A stretch of DNA of 20,712 bases from a virus. The notes under the pieces are model-generated. The model made no database searches. It saw only the letters and a list, made by a program, of their open reading frames with translations, and was not told where the DNA came from. Each line of letters begins with the position of its first letter. The stretch's first letter is position 1. Below are positions 6,963-12,698 of this stretch, piece by piece. Location of the stretch: IMG/VR virus record IMGVR_UViG_3300042320_001813, positions 1 through 20,712 of that record, one strand, 5' to 3'. A program made the position numbers and the translations under genes.

Positions 6963-8663
6963 ATGCCGAATCGGCGTGAACTCGGATATGTAAGTAGCGG
7001 TAATACCCCGACTATTGTTGGGCAAGTAGGCGCTTACGGTGTAGGTTCGGGCGGCACATCGTCAAGTATTACTGCTGGTGGTTCTAACTATAATCTTTAT
7101 ACTTTTACTTCTGACGGCAACTTTGTTGTAACCTCTGATGGTTTATTTGATGTCCTTATGTTTGGTGGCGGTGCTGGCGGTTCTAGTGGTCGTATTGGCA
7201 CAGATAGCGGTGGCGGTGGTGGCGCAGGTGGCGTTATTGAAAGCACAATTTATTTAACTGCTGGAACTTACGCAGTTGATGTTGGTGCTGGTGGCGCAAG
7301 TAATACGGAAGGTTTAGGTTCAAACATTAACTCAACTGGTCGCAGTTTTGGTATTGGCGGTGGCGGAACTGGCGTTAATTATGGGGCTGTCACAAACAAA
7401 AGCGGTGCGTGTGGCGGTGGTGGTAGTGGCACAGGTTCGGCTCCAGAAATTGTCGGAGGTGCTGCAACTAATGCAGGTGTAAATGGTTTTGCAGGCGGTA
7501 ACGGCGTGCAAAGTAATGGCTCTGGCGCTGGCGGTGGCGGTGGCGTAACAGCCGTTGGTGCAAACGCAAGCGGTGGAAACGGCGGAAACGGCGGTGCTGG
7601 TTATGATGTCAGTGCATTTATTGGTGGAAGCGCATTATTTAAGGGTGGCGGTGGCGGCGGTGGCACTCGTAGCGGTTCGGCTGGTGCTGGTGGTAGTTCA
7701 GTTGGTGGTGCAGGCGGAGTAACTGCGGTAGGTTCATCGGCAGCAGCAAACACGGGTTCAGGTGGTGGAGGCGGTGGCGGTGCAACGGGCGGCACAGGCG
7801 GTTCAGGCATTGTTTATATTCGTAGCAAGACGAGTGCTGTAGCAACTTTGAGTGGTTATGGTGTTGCTTCGGGCGGCAGTAGTTCAACGATTACTGTTGG
7901 TAATCAGAGTTACACGCTGTTGTCGTTTACGAGCGACAGCAATCTTGTTGTTTCTACTGGTGGATTGTTTGATGTCTGTTTAATCGGCGGCGGCGGTGCA
8001 GGTGGTGGCAGTTACACGGATTCTGTGCCTGGCGGCGGTGGAGGTGGTGGCGGTGTTTTAGGTATTACCAGCACGACCACAATCTATTTGCCTGCTGCAA
8101 CTTACACGCTTGATGTTGGTGCTGGCGGTGCTGGAACAACCGCAACCGCAACGGGTGGCATCGGTTTAAAGTCATCTATCGGTTCACAGATTTCTGTTGC
8201 TGGCGGTGGCGGTGGTGGTTGTTATGACGGTCAGTTAAACGCATATCCAACGGGTGCATCTGGTGGTGGTGTTATTGACGCTGCCTTAAGTGGCACAGGT
8301 TCAGTTTCTTGCGACAGTAATGTTGGGAACAATGGTGGTGGCGCAACTACAAGTAATGGTGCTGGAGGTGGTGGCGGTGCTGGTGGAACTGGCGGTGGTT
8401 CAACTTCTGGGACTGGTGGAACTGGCGGTAACGGCATAGACATAAGCGGTTTTATTACTGGCGCAACCTATTATGCGGGTGCAGGTGGAGGCGGTGGCGG
8501 TGCAAGTGTTGGTGGGGCAGCAGGTAACGGCGGTGTTGCAGGTAAAACAACTGGCGCAGGAAACAACGGCTCAAATTACGGTGCAGCAGGTGGCGGAACA
8601 GTTAGCGCATTACAATCGGGCAACGGTGCTGCTGGCGCAGTTTTTGTCAGGTTCAAAATCTAA
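6963..8663 (+). CDS. G4: double-length glycine-rich adhesin, two tandem subtype-B units
   Basis: 566 residues, about twice the length of its neighbours. Unit 1 starts with the tag MPNRRELGYVSS, a beta module (YGVGSGGTSSSIT...YNLYTFTSDGNFVV...LFDVLMFGGG), a Gly body and GSGIVYIRSK. Unit 2 begins at about residue 297 with SGYGVASGGSSSTITV...YTLLSFTSDSNLVV...LFDVCLIGGGG, a second Gly body, and ends GAVFVRFKI. Unit 2 lacks the N-terminal GYVS tag, so this looks like an in-frame fusion or duplication in which one start region was lost. AAGGAG 7 nt before the ATG, inside S3, is a good ribosome binding site. Reading through both units is uninterrupted, which argues against a frameshift artefact. Confidence 0.82.
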   Translation: MPNRRELGYVSSGNTPTIVGQVGAYGVGSGGTSSSITAGGSNYNLYTFTSDGNFVVTSDGLFDVLMFGGGAGGSSGRIGTDSGGGGGAGGVIESTIYLTAGTYAVDVGAGGASNTEGLGSNINSTGRSFGIGGGGTGVNYGAVTNKSGACGGGGSGTGSAPEIVGGAATNAGVNGFAGGNGVQSNGSGAGGGGGVTAVGANASGGNGGNGGAGYDVSAFIGGSALFKGGGGGGGTRSGSAGAGGSSVGGAGGVTAVGSSAAANTGSGGGGGGGATGGTGGSGIVYIRSKTSAVATLSGYGVASGGSSSTITVGNQSYTLLSFTSDSNLVVSTGGLFDVCLIGGGGAGGGSYTDSVPGGGGGGGGVLGITSTTTIYLPAATYTLDVGAGGAGTTATATGGIGLKSSIGSQISVAGGGGGGCYDGQLNAYPTGASGGGVIDAALSGTGSVSCDSNVGNNGGGATTSNGAGGGGGAGGTGGGSTSGTGGTGGNGIDISGFITGATYYAGAGGGGGGASVGGAAGNGGVAGKTTGAGNNGSNYGAAGGGTVSALQSGNGAAGAVFVRFKI

Positions 8664-8685
8664 ATAAAGCAAACAGGAGTAAATA

Positions 8686-9000
8686 ATGTCAGCACAATAC
8701 TTTGCACAAATTGATGAAAACAATGTTGTAACCCATGTCGCTGTGGTGCAACGAGATTTTCTTGAAGCGAACCCTGAACGATACACAGGCACTTGGGTTG
8801 AAACATTTTTTGATACGGCAGGTAAACAATACGCCGGTGTTGGTTACGAGTATTTACCTGATGCACAAGATTTTAGACCGCAACAACCGTATCCGTCTTG
8901 GACTTGGGCAAATAAAGTTTGGAATCCACCAACACCTATGCCAACAGACGACAAAATGTATTCTTGGAACGAATCAGAACTTGAATGGGTTGAGGTTTAG
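8686..9000 (+). CDS. S4: short adhesin-partner protein, long-tailed form
   Basis: 104 residues starting MSAQYFAQIDENNVVTHVAVV. It has its own ribosome binding site (AGGAG, 8675-8679) in a 22-nt gap after G4, unlike most partners. The middle, FLEANPERYTGTWVETFFDTAGKQYAGVGYEY, is nearly the same as in S6, whose adhesin is also subtype B. The C-terminal tail LPDA-DF---QPYPSWTW---VWNPPTPMPTD--MYSWNESELEWVEV is the long form shared with S2 and S7. The end codons contain GAGG that serves G5. Function is unknown; the matching of partner subtype to adhesin subtype suggests it acts specifically on the preceding adhesin. Confidence 0.75.
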   Translation: MSAQYFAQIDENNVVTHVAVVQRDFLEANPERYTGTWVETFFDTAGKQYAGVGYEYLPDAQDFRPQQPYPSWTWANKVWNPPTPMPTDDKMYSWNESELEWVEV

Positions 9001-9036
9001 TTTATGGCTGCAAGGTTGATGGGTTATGTTTCGGCT
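8991..9036 (+). repeat. 46-nt exact junction repeat, copy 1 (S4 end into G5)
   Basis: Identical to 11304-11349 (S6 end into G7). It covers the final partner codons with GAGG, the stop, a 3-nt gap and the first 11 codons of the subtype A adhesin (MAARLMGYVSA). Confidence 0.85.
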
Positions 9037-9936
9037 TCAAACACACCGACAGTAATTTTGGCGAATGTTACTGGTGTCCCAACTTCTTTAACCGTTGATT
9101 ACTTAGTTCTTGGTGGCGGAGGTGGAGGTGGCGGTGAACTTGCTACAGGCTTTTGCGCTGGTGGTGGCGGTGCTGGTGGTATGCGTTGCACAGTAACCGC
9201 AACTGGTGGCGGTGGTTCTCTGCCTTCAGCATTATCGCTTTCTACTTACACAAATTATGCAGTAGCCGTTGGGGCAGGTGGCGCTGGTGGTGTTACTCGT
9301 GCAAGTGGAACATCTGGTTCAGCAAGTTCATTTAGCACGGTTTCAGTATCTGGCGGTGGCGGAGGTGGAAGTCCAGATGGAGCAGGTTTAAACGGTGGTT
9401 GTGGTGGTGGAGGTGGTGGTGCTTTTAGCGCAACTTTAAAATCTGGTGGTACTGGAACAAGTAACGAAGGTTACGCAGGTGGAACAAATAGTTCAATAAA
9501 CTCTGCTGGTGGTGGCGGTGGCACAAGTGCTGTCGGCACTAATAGCGTAAGTACTGGTTCGTCTGGTAATGGTGGAAACGGTACGGCTTCAAGCATTACT
9601 GGAACCTCCGTAACATACGGAGGAGGCGGTGGAGGAGGCGGAGGAAACTGGTCTAGCAACGGTATGGGCGGAACTGGTGGTGGCGGTAGCACAAGCAAAT
9701 ATGGTGATGCTGGTCGTGGTGCTGCAAATCTTGGTGGTGGCGGTGGCGGCTGTTCTGGCGGCGCTATTGACGGTAACGGTGGTCAAGGTGGAAGCGGTGT
9801 AGTTATTCTTCGCTACTCAGACGCTTATAGTATTCTTTTTGGTGCTGGTGTAGCAGGCGCAGAATCGGCTGCATCGGGCGGATATAAGCGAGCAACCATT
9901 TATACTGGTTCTGGAAATGTTAGTTGGTATCAATAA
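9004..9936 (+). CDS. G5: glycine-rich tail adhesin, subtype A
   Basis: 310 residues with N-terminal tag MAARLMGYVSASNTPT, then strand SLTVDYLVLGGGGGGG. Next is a block GGMRCTVTATGGGGSL...TNYAVAVGAGGAGG (about residues 56-96), more Gly modules, ITGTSVTYGGGGGGG, GSGVVILRYSD and the C-terminal beta segment GGYKRATIYTGSGNVSW. This is the subtype A layout. Its first 36 coding bases and the 3' end of the preceding partner form a 46-nt block repeated exactly at the S6/G7 junction. The stop overlaps the S5 start (TAATG). Compared with G7 the MRCTVTATGGGG block sits near the N-terminus instead of near the C-terminus. Receptor binding is inferred from the family. Confidence 0.8.
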   Translation: MAARLMGYVSASNTPTVILANVTGVPTSLTVDYLVLGGGGGGGGELATGFCAGGGGAGGMRCTVTATGGGGSLPSALSLSTYTNYAVAVGAGGAGGVTRASGTSGSASSFSTVSVSGGGGGGSPDGAGLNGGCGGGGGGAFSATLKSGGTGTSNEGYAGGTNSSINSAGGGGGTSAVGTNSVSTGSSGNGGNGTASSITGTSVTYGGGGGGGGGNWSSNGMGGTGGGGSTSKYGDAGRGAANLGGGGGGCSGGAIDGNGGQGGSGVVILRYSDAYSILFGAGVAGAESAASGGYKRATIYTGSGNVSWYQ

Positions 9937-10214
9937 TGGCTCATTACGCATTTCTTGATGGAAACAATGTCGTTGTCAAAGTAATTGTTGGCATTGACGA
10001 AACACAAACACAAGTTGATACTGACGGCAAAGTTGTTGGCGGTTCAACAGAAGCGTGGGAAAAGTTTTATGAATCGCAAGCAATACATCTAGGTTTAACC
10101 TGCAAACGCACCTCATACAACGGGAACATTCGTGGCAGATACGCAGGTATCGGTTACACCTATGACGCTGTTGCTGACGAGTTCATCGCACCTGTTATCG
10201 AGAGTGAGGTTTAA
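9936..10214 (+). CDS. S5: short adhesin-partner protein (MAHYA family)
   Basis: 92 residues, MAHYAFLDGNNVVVKVIVGIDETQTQ. It is very close to S1 along its whole length, including SSEAWE/STEAWE-FY, CKRTSYNGNIRGRYAGIGYTYDA and the end DEFIAPVIESEV. The last 45 nt of the S5 junction (10175-10219) are identical to 902-946. The ATG at 9936 overlaps the G5 stop, so an upstream TTG at 9924 is not used as the start here. The partner of another subtype A adhesin (S7) has the same N-terminal half. The ESEV codons carry GAGG for G6. Function is unknown. Confidence 0.76.
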   Translation: MAHYAFLDGNNVVVKVIVGIDETQTQVDTDGKVVGGSTEAWEKFYESQAIHLGLTCKRTSYNGNIRGRYAGIGYTYDAVADEFIAPVIESEV

Positions 10215-10219
10215 CTATG
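10175..10219 (+). repeat. 45-nt exact junction repeat, copy 2 (end of S5 into G6)
   Basis: Second copy of 902-946. The sequences diverge immediately after the ATG, which fits a recombination boundary at the gene junction. Confidence 0.85.
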
Positions 10220-11092
10220 CCGAACAGGCGTGAACTCGGATATGTGAGTGCTGGAAGCACAAGCACTATTGTTGCTACTACAGGTTATGGTGTGGCGACT
10301 GGTGGCACTTCAAGTTCTATAACTGTTTCTTCACAGAACTGTACGCTTCTAACTTTTACGAGCGACAGCAATCTTGTTGTTACTACAGCAGGTTTGTTTG
10401 ACGTTTTGCTTGTCGGTGGTGGCGGTGGCGGTCACGCTGGTTCGAGTTTATATGGCGGCGGCGGTGCGGGTGGCGGTGCTGTAGTTGGCATAAATTCTGC
10501 AACCACAATTTATTTGACTGCCGCTACTTATGCCGTTGATGTTGGTGCTGGTGGTGCTGGTGCTGGTGGCGCAAATAGCGCAACAACAGGGTTAGGTAGT
10601 TCTGTTGGAAGTGTAATTGCTTGTGCTGGTGGCGGTTCAACAGGTGCAGTTGCACAAGCAGGCCAAAAAGATAGTGCAGGCGGTTCAGGAGCAGGCGGTT
10701 CAGCAGGTGCTACAGGTGCAGTTAGTTTGGAATTAGCAAACGGCAACAACGGCGGCAACGGCGGAAGCACAGCAGAATTTACGGGTGGCGGTGGCGGTGG
10801 TGCAGGTGGCGTTGGCGGCAATGGCGGCGCAACTAATGGGGGCACAGGCGGAAACGGTATTGACATTTCACCGTTTATAACTGGTGCAACATATTATGCG
10901 GGTGCAGGCGGTGGCGGTGGCGGTAAAACAACTGGTGGCACGGCTGGAAATGGTGGCGTTGCAGGTAAAACTACAGGCAACGGCAACGCAGGCGTAAATT
11001 ATGGTGCTGGTGGTGGGTCGTGTGCAAATAGTTCAGGTAGCACAGGTGGCGCAGGTGCGGCTGGGGTTGTTTATGTCAGGTTTAAAGTATGA
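10217..11092 (+). CDS. G6: glycine-rich tail adhesin, subtype B
   Basis: 291 residues. The tag MPNRRELGYVSAGSTST is identical to G4 over its first eleven residues. A beta module follows (GYGVATGGTSSSITVSSQNCTLL..., then FTSDSNLVVTTAGLFDVLLVGGGG), then the Gly body. Gly modules include GNGIDISPFITGATYYAGAGGGGGG, shared with unit 2 of G4 (GNGIDISGFITGATYYAGAGGG). The end is AAGVVYVRFKV. The start is 2 nt after S5 with GAGG inside the S5 3' end. The stop overlaps the S6 start by 4 nt (ATGA), a coupled arrangement. The G4/G6 similarity suggests a duplication or gene conversion between these two adhesins. Confidence 0.8.
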   Translation: MPNRRELGYVSAGSTSTIVATTGYGVATGGTSSSITVSSQNCTLLTFTSDSNLVVTTAGLFDVLLVGGGGGGHAGSSLYGGGGAGGGAVVGINSATTIYLTAATYAVDVGAGGAGAGGANSATTGLGSSVGSVIACAGGGSTGAVAQAGQKDSAGGSGAGGSAGATGAVSLELANGNNGGNGGSTAEFTGGGGGGAGGVGGNGGATNGGTGGNGIDISPFITGATYYAGAGGGGGGKTTGGTAGNGGVAGKTTGNGNAGVNYGAGGGSCANSSGSTGGAGAAGVVYVRFKV

Positions 11093-11313
11093 AAACTTTT
11101 TTTGCTCAACTTAACGATGACAATGTTGTTATCGATGTTCATTGTGTTACACAAGAGTTTTTGGAAGCGAACCCTGACCGCTATCAGGGCACTTGGGTTG
11201 AAACTTTTTTTGATACAGCAGGCAAAACTTATGCTGGTATCGGCTGGACATATGATGAGGCGACACAAGATTTTGTTGCACCACCAAGTCCTGTTATCGA
11301 GAGTGAGGTTTAG
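11089..11313 (+). CDS. S6: short adhesin-partner protein, short-tailed form
   Basis: 74 residues, the shortest partner: MKTFFAQLNDDNVVIDVHCV-QEFLEANPDRYQGTWVETFF, DTAGKTYAGIGWTYDEATQDFVAPPSPVIESEV. The centre matches S4 closely, while the end matches S3 (APPSPVIE) and S1/S5 (VIESEV). This makes it a mosaic of other partners. The 4-nt ATGA overlap with G6 implies translational coupling. The 20-nt stretch at 11293-11312 is identical to the ends of S1 and S5 and holds GAGG that serves G7. Function is unknown. Confidence 0.75.
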   Translation: MKTFFAQLNDDNVVIDVHCVTQEFLEANPDRYQGTWVETFFDTAGKTYAGIGWTYDEATQDFVAPPSPVIESEV

Positions 11314-11349
11314 TTTATGGCTGCAAGGTTGATGGGTTATGTTTCGGCT
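11304..11349 (+). repeat. 46-nt exact junction repeat, copy 2 (S6 end into G7)
   Basis: Second copy of 8991-9036. Direct repeats flanking S4/G5 and S6/G7 could delete or duplicate the intervening 2.3 kb by homologous recombination. Confidence 0.85.
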
Positions 11350-12210
11350 AGCAACACACCGACAATCGTAAGTGCTGTTGGTGGCATAACTGTTGATTAT
11401 CTTGTTATCGGCGGTGGCGGTTCAGGCGGAGCATTTGATATTCCTCTTGATGGTTATTTTACTGGAAATAACGGAAATGCAAGCATATTCTCAACCATTG
11501 TTTCTCGTGGCGGTGGTGGTGGCGGTAAATATCAAAATGGAAACGGTTTAGCAGGCGGTTCTGGTGGTGGTGCTGGTGGTGGCACAACTGGTGTTGGCGG
11601 AACTGGTGAAAGTGGTCAAGGTTTTGCAGGTGGCGTAAATACTACTGGAACTAACGGCGGTGGTGGTGGTGGCGGTGCTGGTGCGGTTGGTGGTGTCGGT
11701 GCAAACGGTGCTGGTGGTGCTGGTGTAGCAAACGACATTACTGGAACATCTGTTACTCGTGCTGGTGGCGGTGGTGGTGGCGCAAGCGGAGCAGGTGGTT
11801 CGGGCGGTGGCGGTGCTGCTGCTTCGGGTGGCACGAATGCAGGTGCTGGCACAGTCAATACAGGTAGTGGTGGTGGTGCTTCACTCGTATCAGGAACTGC
11901 TGGTCACGGTGGCGGTGGTGCTGGTGGGTTTCGTTCAACAGTTACAGCAACAGGCGGTGGCGGTAGTTTAGAAACCCCACTTGATATTTCGCCTTCAACC
12001 AATGTTGTTGTTTCGGTTGGTGCGGGTGGTGCAAAAATAGATACAACAGGTGACTCTGGTGCAGGCGGTAGTGGTGTAGTGATACTTCGCTATTCAGATT
12101 CAAGAACGATTACTTTCGGAACAGGTTTAACTGGCACGGAAAGCGCAGCAAGCGGTGGATACAAACGGGCAACAATTACGGCTGGCACGGGATATGTGAG
12201 TTGGGCATAA
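11317..12210 (+). CDS. G7: glycine-rich tail adhesin, subtype A with rearranged modules
   Basis: 297 residues. Tag MAARLMGYVSASNTPT as in G5, then ITVDYLVIGGGGSGG. The Gly body begins with IFSTIVSRGGGGGG and QGFAGGVN, then ITGTSVTRAGGGGGG, and only near the end (residues about 201-239) the block GGFRSTVTATGGGGSL...TNVVVSVGAGGA. In G5 that block comes directly after the first strand. GSGVVILRYSD and the beta segment GGYKRATITAGTGYVSWA close the protein. The stop overlaps the S7 start (TAATG). The moved block is best explained by module shuffling in a poly-glycine fold. Family assignment is firm; function is inferred. Confidence 0.8.
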   Translation: MAARLMGYVSASNTPTIVSAVGGITVDYLVIGGGGSGGAFDIPLDGYFTGNNGNASIFSTIVSRGGGGGGKYQNGNGLAGGSGGGAGGGTTGVGGTGESGQGFAGGVNTTGTNGGGGGGGAGAVGGVGANGAGGAGVANDITGTSVTRAGGGGGGASGAGGSGGGGAAASGGTNAGAGTVNTGSGGGASLVSGTAGHGGGGAGGFRSTVTATGGGGSLETPLDISPSTNVVVSVGAGGAKIDTTGDSGAGGSGVVILRYSDSRTITFGTGLTGTESAASGGYKRATITAGTGYVSWA

Positions 12211-12575
12211 TGGCACATTACGCATATTTAGATAGCAACAATGTTGTGGTCAAAGTTTTGACAGGCGTTGATGAAACAGTTACACAAAACGGTGTTGGCG
12301 GTTCTTCGGAGGCGTGGGAACAGTTTTATGAAAGCCTAGAATGGAACGCAGGTCTGACCTGTAAACGAACTTCATACAACGGCAACATTCGCAAACGATA
12401 CGCAGGCATTGGCTTTATTTATCTGCCTGATGCTGATGTGTTCGTCTTACCACAACCATACGGTTCGTGGACTCTAGATGCCAACTACGATTGGCAACCA
12501 CCAACACCGAAGCCTGATGGCAACTATAGATGGTTTGAACCAAACCAAGTGTGGATAGAAATTGTTGAGTCGTAG
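12210..12575 (+). CDS. S7: short adhesin-partner protein, chimera of two partner types
   Basis: 121 residues. The N-terminal half (MAHYAYLDSNNVVVKVLTGVDETVTQ, SSEAWEQFY, CKRTSYNGNIRKRYAGIGF) belongs with S1 and S5. The C-terminal half (YLPDADVFVLPQPYGSWTLDANYDW, QPPTPKPDGNYRW) belongs with S2. The ATG at 12210 overlaps the G7 stop; the upstream in-frame TTG at 12201 is not preferred. Both S2 and S7 are followed by the same 31-nt intergenic element, so the shared segment may run from inside the gene into the gap. It closes the adhesin array. Function is unknown. Confidence 0.76.
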   Translation: MAHYAYLDSNNVVVKVLTGVDETVTQNGVGGSSEAWEQFYESLEWNAGLTCKRTSYNGNIRKRYAGIGFIYLPDADVFVLPQPYGSWTLDANYDWQPPTPKPDGNYRWFEPNQVWIEIVES

Positions 12576-12589
12576 ATGTGGGTCGCAAT

Positions 12590-12620
12590 TTAACTAGGTG
12601 ACTGATACCGCTACCAGCAA
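12590..12620 (+). repeat. 31-nt intergenic element, copy 2
   Basis: It matches 2864-2894 at 29 of 31 positions, the two differences being at 12601 and 12604. It begins 15 nt after the S7 stop, whereas copy 1 overlaps the S2 stop. It lies upstream of a clear TATAAT and a new gene. It could be a regulator or RNA polymerase factor site, a processing or termination signal, or a recombination remnant. Confidence 0.75.
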
Positions 12621-12698
12621 TCCTTTAGTTTTCCGTAAAAGCAGCGAAAAGCTACTTGAGAGTATAATATAGACGATAAGACGCGTGGGAGAAAACGT
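12621..12698 (+). promoter_or_regulatory. Promoter region of the glycosyltransferase gene
   Basis: A perfect TATAAT lies at 12663-12668. The hexamer 17 nt upstream is AGCAGC, so no -35 consensus is present. The promoter may need a phage-specific activator, perhaps at the 31-nt element about 42 nt upstream. GGGAGA (12687-12692) precedes the ATG at 12699 by about 6 nt. Confidence 0.5.

Noticed and set aside
7601-11858. Proline-rich minus-strand reading frames (for example 7601-7810, 8231-8443, 9471-9698, 10528-10866, 11616-11858)
   Set aside because: They are antisense images of GGT/GGC glycine codons (ACC/GCC reads as poly-Pro) and have no ribosome binding site or family resemblance.
104-12000. 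Second-frame plus-strand ORFs rich in Val, Ala and Gln inside Gly-rich genes
   Set aside because: They arise from GGTGGC repeats read as GTG-GCG or TGG-CGG; no independent start signals or conserved features are seen.
654-12209. Upstream TTG starts for S1, S2, S5 and S7 (654, 2520, 9924, 12201)
   Set aside because: Each lies inside the upstream adhesin end. The ATG overlapping the stop gives the conserved MAH start in all paralogues.
1-12210. CRISPR-like repetition
   Set aside because: Repeats are irregular GGN codon runs with no spacer regularity and continuous coding sense.
1-12210. Mycobacterial PE_PGRS-like proteins
   Set aside because: Glycine richness is similar, but there is no PE domain; the VDYLVV-GGGG and GSGIVI-R motifs and fibre context fit phage tip domains.
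1-12575. Diversity-generating retroelement targeting the fibres
   Set aside because: No reverse transcriptase, template repeat or adenine-biased variable repeat was seen. Variation looks like module shuffling instead.
12576-12698. tRNA or small RNA gene in the gap after the array
   Set aside because: No cloverleaf, anticodon arm or CCA end could be drawn; only the repeat element and a promoter are supported.
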